Assembly: GCA_017893485.1 (NCBI GenBank)
Contig: CM030358.1
Location: forward strand, 257,546,477-257,610,476
Source: Hemerocallis citrina
Taxonomy: Eukaryota; Streptophyta; Magnoliopsida; Asparagales; Asphodelaceae
Length of the DNA: 64,000 nt
Direction of reading: 5' to 3'
Shown here piece after piece: positions 48,534 to 59,517 of this stretch (position 1 is its first letter; each line of letters opens with the position of its first letter). A program made the position numbers and the translations under genes. Below the pieces are notes generated by a model. It worked only from the letters and a program-made list of their open reading frames with translations. It was not told where the DNA came from and did not search any database.

Positions 48534-48712
48534 CCTGACTGCTGTCGTTTCGTCGCATGGGGAATCGCGCCGCCACGTCAGCACCTGACCCCCCTTCCAC
48601 TGCTTCTTGGTCTCGGAGTGCACGCGCAAGAAGAAAAGAGGGACGCCACGTCACAGAGCTGCCCCTGTCATTTTCGAACCCTGGCGCATGCTGACGTCAG
48701 CAAGCCACGTCA
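48534..48712. promoter_or_regulatory. Cluster of ACGT elements in the 3' LTR of the gag-only element
   Basis: CCACGTCA (TGACGTGG) at 48534, 48583, 48646 and 48705, plus TGACGTCA at 48692. Known: such ACGT-core elements bind plant bZIP factors. They lie on the downstream side of the TATA position, in the transcribed part. Confidence 0.6.
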
Positions 48713-48896
48713 GCGCCCCGTTTCGTCATTTCTGTGTTGACTCGTACGCCACGCTTCTCTCTCTCTTGGCTTTTTAGCATTTTTTTTTCTAAAAAAATTA
48801 ATTAATTTATTTATAATGATTAGGGATTAGTCGTCGCTCTCTCCCTTCGTTCAGTGCTCTCTTTGTAGCTTCTCCTTGAGTTGTATTTGTAGAGCA

Positions 48897-49028
48897 CTAG
48901 TATTATACACGTGCTATGCACGTGAGGGAAAATTGGGGGAATGAAAAGGGCAAAAAAAAATTTACCTGCACGTGCGCTGCACGAGTTGGGTTATGGACAA
49001 AGGCCTTCTCCCATTATAGTAGTAGAGA
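48897..49028 (-). repeat. 132-bp segment present in only one LTR
   Basis: Bounded by CTAGTATTATA on the left and TATAGTAGTAGAGA on the right, which are roughly inverted to each other. It holds three CACGTG motifs (48908, 48919, 48969). The partner LTR passes straight from AGAGCA to TGGAAG near 54011. Either a small MITE-like insertion here or a deletion in the partner. Confidence 0.6.
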
Positions 49029-49575
49029 TGGAAGAGAGATTTAGGGTTTATTTTTGCAGAAAAACCCCTCTTCTTCATTTATTTGTTTCCTTATGTAATT
49101 TGCTCTTTATTTCTTGCTCCGTTTTCTTTTCTTTCTTTTTCTTCAAACACGTGCTGCACACAAAAAATAAAATAAGAAACTAGGATTTTAAAAAATAAAA
49201 TAAAAATACAATTAATTTTTTTAAAATTAATTAAACAAACTAAAAATCATTTTAGCCCATTTAAACCCCTCTAAAATTATTTATTGCACTTTCAGCTCAA
49301 TTAGTAAATAAAATTTATATTTTGCTTTTCACACTGCCAAAATGTAAAATTTGAAAATCAACAAAACAATAAAAATTAATAAATCATTATGTTTGTTTTG
49401 TTTGTTGATTTTTACCAAAAATAATCACCTTTTTGCATCAAAAATCTTATTCTTAAAAAATAATTAATTAATTGAAATCAATAGAAATGAGATGAATTAT
49501 AAACAAGATAGACGAATACAAGCTCTTTTTTTAGGTAAATGAGTACAAATAATTATATAAAAATTATACACATCA

Positions 49576-51462
49576 AATACCCCCAATCTTAAGATTTTGC
49601 TTGTTCTCGAGCAAAAAGTAAAATCATGAATAAGGGATTAATAATAATCAATAATAGGCTCAACTCATCACACCAAGAGATCTCATCATGCAAGCATCAA
49701 AATTTCAATTAAAAATATAAATAATAGAAAATAAAGTAAAATCAAGCATACTCGCTTTCTCCAGTGCAATTATTTATTCATAATTCCAAACCCAATCATA
49801 ATTGTCATGCAATTAATGTAATTATAGTATGTAACAACTCCATCTATGATTATCTCTTCTCACTAGAGTTTTTTTTTGGGTCTATTCTCTAAGTTGTCCC
49901 TTGCCTTTTTACGCGAATGCAAAATATTGGTGATGAATTCACTCGGTTACTCAAAAAGTGACAAACTTAGAGTGCTTTACATACTCATATTTCAAGTTGC
50001 CGTTTGACGTGAAAGTAAACATTGGTGATGAATACCCCTAGTTACTAAGAAACTCAAAATATTGGAGTAGATAGACTTTATTCATTCAATTATTTGATCA
50101 TTATCACTCTATTTACGTAAACTCTGTTTAGGACTAGATCAAAGGGGATAATCACAAGAAAAAAGCATCACATTTTTTTTCTATGTATAATCACATGACT
50201 CTTACAATTTTGTAAGGAATTTTGAAATTCAATAATCTTAAAAGAAATAGGTATGCTAAATCTTGCTTTATAGGATATTGTCTATCATAAAAAAAAATCA
50301 ATGCTTAGCACAATAAAGAACTCAAAACTGTAATGGTGAGCCCAATTGAAATCCCTTTTGTTTTGTTTTTTTTTTTCAAAAATATAAAAATAAATTTGTA
50401 ACCTATCCCCCAAACTTTAATATCACATTGTCCTCAATGGGAAAGAAAAAACAAAAAACAAAAAGAATGCAAAAAGTTCAGAATTTCTCCCCTGATTCGT
50501 CTTAAAATTCTGCACGCGCGACGTTCAGTGTTTCAGCGATATCTGGAGCTGTAGATGTCCAAATGGGCTAATTTTTTTTCTTCTGAAAAGCTAAGATAAT
50601 TTTCTACAATTTCTCTTTGAAGCACTTTTCCAGATTCTGACTCCATACTGCTCAAAAACAGCCATCATTGTAGGTGTATAAAACAGCTCTGCCCGGCCAC
50701 TTCCAAAATTATGCAATCTTACAAAATAAAATCAAAAATTAAAATTAAAGTAAACTAAAAGAAAAATCAAATCAAAATGCAGTAAAAGAAAACATGGGTT
50801 GCCTCCCAAGAAGTGCTAAGTTTTAAGTCTTCAGCCAGACATGATAGCTGCGATGGTTATGTAATGCTAAGATCCAACAATATCAAAACATCTTTTCTAA
50901 TACTTCTCTTCAGGTGTGGATCAGGTTCAAGCTCTAGTTTGAGTCGTGTCTTTCTTGATGATGACGTCTTTGATATTCCCACTTCTTTTAATTTTTGCTG
51001 AAAAATGAATGAATAGATGGTGCAGCATCCAAATACATAACACATTCTGAATTTTTTTCTTTTTAGATTCAAGACTTGCTGAATTTATTGGGCATACTTC
51101 GATTGGTAACTTTTCAACTGTAGCCTTATGTTTCTTGCCCACAATTAAATCTGTTTCAATTACCTGAAAACACGACTATTCTTCAGTAGGAACCTTTATG
51201 GATTTAAAAACATCATACGTTACTTGCTCATGCTGAATTTGTTCGTATTCTTCTTCCTTTGCAACCACATTTTGTCGCAATTTTCTTCTTGTGGTTGCTC
51301 AATTGTCCTCCTGCTTCCTAGTGTTATAGCCTTGACATCCTCCGTGGGGTTGGTCACGGTGTTGCAGGGTAAGTTTCCTGCTGTTCTTTCGTTGAGAATA
51401 TTTGAAATTTGACCAATTTGAACCTCAAGATTGCGAATTGAAGAAGTTAAAATTGCAACATT
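49576..51462 (-). other. Non-coding interior and polypurine tract of the gag-only element
   Basis: AAGATTGGGGGTATT on the minus strand ends at the 3' LTR and serves as the polypurine tract. The rest shows no protease, RT or integrase motif. The stretch at 50793-50820 contains CTTGGGAGGCAACCCATG on the minus strand, which I recall as a common string after gag in plant gag-only elements. Confidence 0.6.
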
Positions 51463-52529
51463 TTAGATTGCCAAATCTGTCTTCTGCATGTATTGCATGA
51501 ACATATCTTCAAGTATCAGCTTCTTTTGTTGTTGTGAAAAATTTTGAGGTGGTCTAATTACTCCTTGATTGTTGTTCCAAGAAAAATTGGGGGTGTTTCT
51601 CCATTCCTGATGATACGTGTTCGAATAAGGATTGTTTTGATGTTGGAAATTGGACACGTAATTTGCTTGATTGAAATTTGATTGAGCAAAAGGGTTCTCC
51701 ACTTGGCAATCTGTACTTGAATGATTTCCTGCACAAAGATCACAAATCATATTAGATTGAATAGCATTTAAATTCATATTACCTATTTGTTTAGATAAAA
51801 TATCAATTTTTGCAGTTAAAGTAGAAATATGATCAAGTTCAAAAACTCTAGCCCCTTTTCTTGGCATTGTTCTCTCTGAAGACCGCTGGTAATTATTAGA
51901 TGTCATCTCCTCTAAATGTTCATAGGCTGCTTCGTGAGTTTTGCCTATTAGTGCACCTCCAACTGTTGCGTCAACCATAGATCGATTTGTAACTCCCAAA
52001 CCATTATAGAATATTTGAATTTGCAGCCATTTCGGTAGTTCATGATGAGGACACTTTCTCAACAACTCTTTATACCTCTCCCATGCATCATACAAAGACT
52101 CAGTCTCAAATTGAATGAATGTGCTAATATCATTTCTTAGCTTCGCTGTCTTTGTCGGTCGAAAATACTTAGTCAAATTTTTTTGTGCAAGTCCCTCCCA
52201 AGTAGTAATACTACCGGGTGGTAGAAAATTTAGCCAAGCCTTCACCTTATCTCTTAATGAAAAAGGAAGGAATCTCAATCAGATTGCATCATCTGATACT
52301 CCGTTGTGCTTGAAGTGTCACAAATTTCTAGAAAGTTTGCAATGAGAACGTAAGGATCCTCGTGCGATAGTCCCCAAAATTGAACAGTCTGTTGAATAAT
52401 TTAAATGATCGTCTGCTTAATCTCAAAATTGTTAGCTTCAATTGCAGGCCTCTTGATGCTTGATATTGTTCCATTGACTGAGGGCATTGCATAATCTCTC
52501 AAAGCCTTGTTTTTCTCATTATTCACCAT
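51463..52529 (-). pseudogene. gag of the gag-only element
   Basis: ATG at 52529 (MVNNEKNKALRDYAMP). An in-frame TAA lies at 52401-52403, and a frameshift and further stops near 52280. From 52278 a 271-codon open frame holds LPFSLRDKVKAWLNFLPPGS, then WEGLAQKNLTKYF, the ESLYDAWERYKELLRKCPHH core and a CDLCAGNHSSTDC knuckle (Cys-x2-Cys-x3-His-x4-Cys), followed by an Asn/Gln-rich tail. This is the Athila/Tat gag pattern. It lies directly after the primer site. The frame from 52278 is well preserved despite the upstream breaks. Confidence 0.9.
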
Positions 52530-52725
52530 GATAATTTACCTTGTATGTCCTGAAATATAAGTATTGAAAAAAATAGAAAAACAAAAAATAAAAAAAATAA
52601 ATGAAAATAAAAGTAAGTCAAAAGAAAATAAAGAGGTAAAATAATAATAAAACAAAAATAAAAATAAAAATCCTAACTAGTAATAATCTAGTAATTTTCA
52701 ATATCAATATAAAAGAATAACTAGT

Positions 52726-52742
52726 CCCCGGCAATGGCGCCA
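52726..52742 (-). promoter_or_regulatory. Primer binding site, tRNA-Asp (gag-only element)
   Basis: The plus strand reads CCCCGGCAATGGCGCCA, the 3' end of plant tRNA-Asp (GTC) with one mismatch (T for C). On the element strand its complement follows the 5' LTR after a short spacer. Confidence 0.85.
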
Positions 52743-52748
52743 AAAACT

Positions 52749-54561
52749 TAATGTGAATTTTTGCAAGTGTACAAAATCGCAACAAGTAGTATAGTTAAGT
52801 GAAAAGAGTGTCGAACTCACAGAGACTAATTATTTTATTGAGTACCGATATTACTTGATAAACTACTATTTGAAAAATCGAAATTAAATAAAGAAAGCAA
52901 CTAAATTAAATTAATCTAAAAATCTAACTATTAATTAAGAAGGTGCGGAATCTGAAATTTTTGTGATTTGTTAATGATAAAATTAATTCTAGGGCTTTTG
53001 ATTTCACCTAATTAATCCCAGACAATTAATAATTCCAAGTGAATAAAAATATTATTTTTCCATGTTGTAGACCAATTTCCCCAAATTATTCAATGCTTTC
53101 TCTTGAACCACACCAAAAATATCTCCAACTAACAGTTTGTTATAGTTTATGCACAAATTTAATTAATTGAAAGACTCATTAAGTTCTGTGGATTTTTTAA
53201 CGGTCACATCAATCGCGGTAAATCATCTCTAATTTCGCTCAATCAATGGTGTTTAATTTTATAGTTCTAAATCATAAATTACCTCTCGGTCTCTCCATGA
53301 TCAAATAAATCATACAAAAGTTCGTCAACCAATTGTAAGCATTAAATACAAAAATCAAAGACACAACCAAGGAAAAATAGAAAAATAATATGGAATTAAA
53401 AATTGTGTTATCAAAATTAGACTACATCAAAGCTCTAGAAAAATAAATTAAGTTCATAATAAATTTGCAACTAACGAACATTGTCTTGGATTGCATTATA
53501 AAAAAAAATTAGAGAAAGTAAAGAGATACAAAAAGAACTGTTTTTGTAAAATAAATCGCAAACCGAAGCAAACAACACTTCTTTTTCTCTCTCTTTCTCT
53601 CTCCTTCTCTGTTCCGTTCTGTCTTGAAAATCGCGCCGCCACGTCATACCTGACGTCAGCACCTGACTGCTGTCGTTTCGTCGCCTGGGGAACCGTGCCG
53701 CCACAGCAGCACCTGACCCCCTTTCCGCTGCTTTGTCTTGGTCTCGGAGTGCACACGCAAGAAGAAAAAAAGGGACGCCACGTCACAGAGCTGCCCCTAT
53801 CGTTTTCGAACGCTGGCGCCTGCTGACGTTAGCAAGCCACGTCAGCTCCCCGTTTCTTCTCTTCTGTGTTGACTCGTACGCCACGCCTCTGTCTCTCTTG
53901 GTTTTTAGCGTCCTTTTGTTTTTTTAATTTATAATGATTTGGGATCAGCCGTCGCTCTCTCCCTTCGTTCAGCGCTCTCTTTGTAGCTTCTCCTTGAGTT
54001 GTATTTATAGAGCATGGAAGAGAGATTTAGGGTTTATTTTTGCAGAAAAACCCCTCTTCTTCATTTACTTGTTTCCTTATGTAATTTGCTCTTTATTTCT
54101 TGCTCCTTTTTATTTTCTTTCTATTTCTTCAAAAACGTGCTGCACACACAAAATAAAATCAGAAATTAGGATTTAAAAAAATAAAAATAAAAAAATATAA
54201 TTAGTTTAAAATTAATTAAACTAACTAAAAATCATATTAGCCCATTTAATCCTCTCTAAAATTGTTTATTGCACTTTCAGCTCAATTAGCAAATAAAATT
54301 TATATTTTGCTTTTCACACGGTTAAAATGTAAAATTTAAAAATCAACAAAACAATAAAAATTAATAAATTATTATGTTTTTTTTGTTTGTTGATTTTTAC
54401 TAAAAATAATCACCTTTTTGCATCAAAAATCTTATTTCTTCAAAAATAATTAATTATTTGAAATCAATAGATATGAGATGAATTATAAACAAGATAGACG
54501 AATACAAGCACTTCTTATAGGTAAATGAGTACAAATATTTATATAAAAATTATACACATCA
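52749..54561 (-). repeat. 5' LTR of the gag-only element
   Basis: 1813 bp. Starts TAATGTG in plus coordinates, a change from TGATGTG at the left LTR, and ends CACATCA. TATAAATA on the minus strand at 54002-54009. CCACGTCA at 53639, 53778 and 53837, and TGACGTCA at 53651. Confidence 0.9.
54002..54009 (-). promoter_or_regulatory. TATA box of the gag-only element, 5' LTR
   Basis: TATAAATA on the minus strand; the partner LTR has TACAAATA at the same place. Confidence 0.55.
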
Positions 54562-54566
54562 ATAGC
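54562..54566. repeat. Target site duplication of the gag-only element (right)
   Basis: ATAGC. Confidence 0.9.
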
Positions 54567-57500
54567 GAGCCGAGACATGATTTTAGTCTTAAGTGGAGCA
54601 CAGCAACTCCAAATACAATTAGCCCAAAGAGAGTTTAAACCTCCGTGGTTGAGAAAGTTATAAAAAGATTTGACAGTAAAGGAACCGGAATTGGTCCAAC
54701 GCCAAAAGAAATCTTCTTTGGGTTGCCAAACGTAGCTATTAAGGAGCGAAAGGAGGTGTAAGAAATCTTGCTCAAGAGAGGGTGGGAGATCACAAGAGAA
54801 AGGAATGATCCACTCTGTGATATTGTTGTGGACCGTAAGATAGTCTGACACTTTGGCAGCAGGGTTAAGGGCGAGTCGAAAGAGCGCTGGGTAAGCCGAA
54901 GCCAGTTTCAGATTGCCTATCCATAAGTCAATCCAGAACTTGGTCTTGGAACCATCAGCACAAACATGATAAATACTACAATGAAAGGGTTCTACAACTT
55001 TCCACACACCCTTCCAAAATGAGGAAGCTCTGGATGACAGAGAGGAACGAAACTCCCACGCCCTCTGCTGACGGAAGCATTTACTGGAAACCAGACGAGC
55101 CCACGAGAGATGATCTTCCTTAAGCCATCTACAAATTCATTTAGCCAGAAGAGCAAAATTTTGGTATCCTAAGATTAAGAACACCCAAACCACCAGCTAC
55201 CTTGGATGTACAGACCATCTTCCAGTTACAGAGATGGGTGCCAGCTCTATAAAGGTCAGAGCTGGACCAGAAGAAGTTCCTTCTGATTTGGTCAATCATG
55301 TTGATAACCCAGGAAGGAACATAGTAAAAGGACATCATATACAAGGGAATAGAGTAGAGGACCGCATTAACCAGAATCAATCTGCCATCTCTAAAGAGGT
55401 TTTTTTCAGCCCACATGTTAAGTATGGACTCCACTTTTTCAATCATAGGAAGCCAGTCCGATTTATGCAGCCTACCCCATCTCAACGGAATCCCAAGATA
55501 TTTAACCGGGAGCAAAGCGGCATTACAATTGAAGAATTGGAAATCTTCAACTGCCGATTGTTAGACCCTCCAAGCCAAAGAACCGAGGATTTGTGAACGT
55601 TAATCGAAAGGTCGAAAGCACTTTCAAAGATATAGAGAAGGAGTTTCAGGTTACGCAAAGTGCACCCGTTGGGTTTGGCAAAGATAATGGTGTCATCAGC
55701 ATACTGTAAGTTAAGGATACCTCGGGGACTGTGGGAACCGCCAAGTCCTTCAATGACATTGGCGTCCCAGGCATTCTTCAGTAGTTTGCTGAAGACATCC
55801 ACCACAAGAGTGAAAAGGAGAAAGGAGATAGGGTCACCCAGACGAAGCCCATGCTTACACTTGAATTTGTGGCATTCCGACCCGCTAATAAGAATGGACG
55901 AAGTGCCAGCAAAGAGGCTGGACTTAATCCAAGCTATCCACTTAGGTCTAAAACCTCTTTGAAGAAGAATATCGAAAAGAAAATCTCAACTCACCTTATC
56001 ATAAGCCTTTTCAAAATCTAATTTTAACATGATCCCCTCAGAATTGGATTTATGGCAATCGAAGATAATTTCTTGGGCCGAAGCTACACTATCAAGAATA
56101 AAGCACTCCTTAATAAAACCCGACTGGGCAGGGATCGATAAGAGGGAAAATGACTAGGCTCAGGCGTTTAAATAGTACCTTCATAATGATCTTGAACGTG
56201 GTGTTAAGGAGACTGATCGGTCTAAAATTGGAGACCGAATTAGCACTGATAATTATGGGAATGAGGACAATGTGAGCATAATTAATACGATCAAAAGAGA
56301 AGGATCCTTGGTGGAGATCAGCGAACATATCAAATAGATCATCTTTAAGATAATCCCAGAATCTTTGGAAAAAGAAAGATGGAAACCCATCTGGGCCTGG
56401 AGCAGAATCACTTTTCAAAGAGAAAACCGCCAATTTAATCTCCTCCAGGGAAAAGGGAGCCTCCAGGCCAGACAAGTCATGAGATTCTTGACCGTAAAGT
56501 TGCATCCAATCAAGTTGAATGGACCGGGGATTGAGAAAAGCCAAGGAGGTTTATATAAAACTGAAGAAATATCGTTTGAAAATCAGAATCAGAGTGAAGC
56601 TCGACCCCATCATTAAGGATAGAGGAGATGCGATTGCAACGTTGGTGGTGCGAAGCGAAAATATGGAAGAAGGCGGTGTTGCCATCACCCTCCTTAAGCC
56701 AGCGGACTTTGGCCCGCTGCGCCCATTTGATGTGATCATAATAGAGAATGGAAGCGAAATCCCTTTTGCAAGAGCTTCTTTCATTACGAAGAGAGTCAGA
56801 GATCAAACCTAGCTCTTCATGCTTGTCAAAGGAATCAATAGTGGATAGGAATAATAGCTTGAGATCATTGGCACAGGAAAATCTTTCTTTATGCCAGATC
56901 TTGCAACCAAATTTGATTGCGTGAAGCTTAAGAAGAACATGACCTAACCTGTGAGATCCCGTAACAGAGGAGAGGCATTCGAAAATAAGATTCACGAAGA
57001 CCTGATCTTGTAGCCAGAATTTTTCAAAATGGAATTTAAACGACTTAAAGAAGTTAAAGTTAGAGTGAAGAGCAATGGGAACGTGATTTGAAGACAGATT
57101 AGGCATAGCACAAGAGAATGAGTTGTGGAAAAAGGAGATCGACTCATTAGAAACCAGGAATCGATCGAGTTTGGCCTTAGTGGGAGAAAGACGCATATTA
57201 GACCAAGTGAAGGATTTACCGTTAAGAGGGAGATCAGATAAATTAAGAGAACAAATGCATTCATTAAATCGGGAGGATTCCAAACTATGCGAGGCACTCC
57301 CAGATCTTTCGTGGAAGAATTTGGTAACCTTTAAATCTCCACAGAAGATCCAAAACCCGTGAATGCAGTTATGAAAGGAATTTAATTCGTTCCAGAAAAG
57401 GTTATGTCTCTCATGAGTAGAGGGACCGTACACGGATACGACTGTGAGACCACAGTTGAATTCGTGCCAATGAAGACCAACTATCAGAAAAAAGGTAAGA

Positions 57501-57757
57501 CGATGAACAAAAATTACAGAAAATCGCGATTCTTTAAAGCCAAATAGGTTACCACCACGCGTACCTACATCGTTAAGAGGAATCCAATTAGAGATCAGAG
57601 TTCCTCCAATAGCTCTGAGAATAGTAGGGGAAGTAGAATCCAGCTTAGATTCCTGAATGGAGATCAAATTGCAATGGGAAGAAGAAATAATATGACGAAG
57701 AGCTTGTTGCTTGGACGGGCAATGAAGGCCCCAAATATTCCAAGAAAGACTAATCAT
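54567..57757 (-). pseudogene. LINE B ORF2, endonuclease and reverse transcriptase
   Basis: ATG at 57757 (MISLSWNIWGLHC, matching LINE A MISTSWNIRGL). The endonuclease shows SWNIWGL, QESK, SVYGPS, a CGDLKV core (usual CGDFNV), FTWSNM, LDRFL and NHVPI. The 443-codon frame 57841-56510 is open over it. RT shows SAPGPDGFPSFFFQRFW, FRPISLLN and LQYADDTIIFAKPN with an intact YADD (near 55695), then GIPLRWGRLHKSDWLPMI. The zf-RVT begins with FFWRWTNSGSFTVKSFYNFL and is cut at 54567. Stops or frameshifts near 56515, 56110-55810, 55520-55480 and 55140-55010 disable it. Confidence 0.92.
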
Positions 57758-58008
57758 GAGCACGAGTGAACTCAGAAGCTCTAGAGATTTCGCAATTGTG
57801 AATTGACTCCAATTCAACAATGTGGGACGAGTCAACCACAAAACCCATACTAGTCGCTAGGTCAATCATGTCTGGATCGGACAAAGAGTCGAAGTGTACT
57901 TGGTACACGGAGCCAAGGGTAGAAGGGTTCTAGTTGAGAGAGACAGGGGGGGATTTCCAGGTTACGGATATGAGCCGCTAGGGAAGCTTTCAACTGAGAA
58001 GAGAGTTG
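57758..58008 (-). other. LINE B segment before ORF2
   Basis: Continues the similarity to LINE A (27713 to about 27960), with no ORF1. The match ends near a run of T at 58013-58020. Confidence 0.6.
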
Positions 58009-58660
58009 ATAACTTTTTTTTGCCTTAAATTGATTTTTTTGGGGGGAACATTTTGATGGTAATTTGTACAAAAACTTTTGGGTTAATTTCCTCACTTAGA
58101 TAAAGGATTAAATACATATTTGGTGATTGGATTTGAAGAATTTGAATAGAGATGATATTAAAGGATATTGGTTTTTGGAGAATTAATATTTGATGGAAAT
58201 TAGTACAATTATTTTGGATTAAATCCCAGGTTGGAATAAATGATTTTAGTACAGGTTTTGGAGATTTGAATTGAAATATTAGAACAAGATGATGTTGATT
58301 GAATTGAGACTGTTGAAGTCCTACTATAACATTTTGGTAAATTTTTTCTAGTTATTTGAGAATTACTAGTTGAATAGAATTTATATTGGTTGAAAAATGA
58401 ATTTCATCCTAGAATTTGTGTAAAATGATTGATATGACAAATTAACAAATAAACAAAGACTGTATTTTGAAAAATAAACGTACAATGTTGTAAGAGTTTT
58501 ACAAGATCAAATTGATCTTGAGAAGTGTTGGGCAATTTAAAAGGAATGAATGAAAAAATTAAATGATTTGTAATGAATGAGAAATTTGTATGAAGAGGTT
58601 AAGATTAACCTAGAAGAACTTTATGTTGAGATGGATGGGTTCTAGGAGCTAAGCGAGGCC
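58009..58660. other. AT-rich stretch of unknown origin
   Basis: No coding content and no terminal motifs. The composition resembles the middle of the long chromovirus LTRs. Its last eight bases (58653-58660) are GCGAGGCC, which recur at 59132-59139. Confidence 0.4.
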
Positions 58661-59127
58661 TGTAATGTCCGACAATTTTGATAAATGAAATTTTGTGAAA
58701 TGGTCAATATGGAAATGTTGTTGAGTAAGTTTAAGTTCTGCATTAGGCATTAGGTCATATCATACGCTAACATGTTTAGTATTTCACCTTTCATATTTTG
58801 TTTCTACATTCAAGTTTGTGATTACTAAAGTAAAAGAATCGCTGTATTATAGCATTGCATTAGTTATATGCAACTGACGTGCCCACAGTTTCCTAGTTGC
58901 AAGATTGGATTTGGCAGAGACTTGAAGTCACTGTGAGAGATGTCACAAGATTGAAGAGCTTTCATTATCATATGTTGTATTGTACTTATTTATTTTCACT
59001 GAGTTATTGTAAAGAACGATGTTGTCAATATTTTTCTTTTAAAATTTCTTGTATTTTTGTATGAAGTTGAAGTAAAAGATCATGTTTGTGCTACGAATTA
59101 CATGTATTTAGAATTCGAGGGGTTACA
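58661..59127 (+). repeat. Internally deleted chromovirus LTR fragment
   Basis: TGTAATGTCC to GAGGGGTTACA, 467 bp. The part from 58862 matches the element-strand end of the element 1 LTR, including ATGCAACTGACGTGCCCAC. The termini look like LTR ends but the length is far below 3 kb. GCGAGGCC flanks 58661-59131 on both sides, longer than the 5-bp duplication expected. Confidence 0.55.
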
Positions 59128-59369
59128 CCTCGCGAGGCCATTGAATCAGTGGAGGCATCATGGACTGAGATGCGGTCGTGCAGAGGATGCTGTTCATACG
59201 GCTTTGTTGGGAGCCCTACGGGGCCTCTCCGTTGACGAGATTAATTAGGCTGTTGGGGTGGATCAAGCTGTTGATGAGGAATTGGGCCCTCCATGGGAGG
59301 AGCTGGTTGACGAAGAGAGTTGGTGCAATGGCTTGAGGCCGTCGCTCTCCCTCTTAGCCTTGGTGACAT
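59128..59369 (-). pseudogene. N-terminal gag-like start of element X
   Basis: ATG at 59369 opens MSPRLRGRATASSHC and continues with Pro/Gln-rich sequence to a TAA after about 42 codons; the frame then resumes with DRISVHDASTDSMASR before the LTR fragment cuts it. It lies 25 bases after the primer-site-like sequence, where gag should start. The family is inferred from position and composition only. Confidence 0.5.
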
Positions 59370-59393
59370 GGCGGTAAGCCTGATATGTGTAGT

Positions 59394-59413
59394 TTCCCAC
59401 AGATGGCGTCAAT
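59394..59413 (-). promoter_or_regulatory. Primer-site-like sequence of element X
   Basis: The element strand reads ATTGACGCCATCTGTGGGAA next to the end of the 5' LTR. It resembles TTGGCGCCGTCTGTGGGAA, which I recall after the 5' LTR of many plant Tat-like elements, with three differences. GGCGCC-type sites are complementary to tRNAs ending GGCGCCA. Confidence 0.6.
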
Positions 59414-59517
59414 CTGTTACTGCTAATTTTGGTGTGGGAGCAAATATATAATGTGTTTATATTTCAAGGAAAGTACTAAAGATTTGACCTTTGATCGTCG
59501 CCGTAAAAAGTAGTTAG

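Larger units (their letters stand above)
47656..49575 (-). repeat. 3' LTR of the gag-only element
   Basis: 1920 bp. Similar to 52749-54561 except for small changes and a 132-bp segment (48897-49028) missing from the partner. The TATA position reads TACAAATA on the element strand, so its promoter looks mutated. ACGT motifs cluster at 48534-48712. Confidence 0.9.
47656..54561 (-). mobile_element. Gag-only (TR-GAG-like) Athila/Tat-type LTR element inserted in LINE B
   Basis: 6906 bp, LTRs 47656-49575 and 52749-54561, duplication ATAGC. The LTR ends form a perfect 7-bp inverted repeat, TGATGTG/CACATCA, in the left LTR start and right LTR end. The 3.2-kb interior has a tRNA-Asp primer site, one gag and no protease, RT or integrase. 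Known: TR-GAG elements keep gag only and rely on partners for pol. The gag resembles the Athila/Tat branch of plant Ty3/gypsy. Confidence 0.88.
41538..58008 (-). mobile_element. LINE B: 5'-truncated L1-type LINE, split by two later LTR insertions
   Basis: Minus-strand pieces in order: 58008-54567 (end of the ORF1 gap region, endonuclease, RT), 47650-47373 (zf-RVT) and 42722-41538 (ORF2 end, 3' UTR, A tail 41538-41547). The gaps are exactly filled by the gag-only element (47656-54561) and the solo LTR (42728-47367), whose target duplications close the LINE sequence. ORF1 is absent: similarity to LINE A stops near 58008, at a position equivalent to about 27960 in LINE A. This is a 5' truncation typical of LINE insertion. 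Confidence 0.9.

Noticed and set aside
56365..56812. Plus-strand frames of 83 and 97 codons over LINE B
   Set aside because: Antisense shadows of the endonuclease and RT region.
59057..59248. 63-codon plus-strand frame as a possible host gene
   Set aside because: It spans the end of the LTR fragment and the antisense of the element X gag-like start, with no start context or domain.
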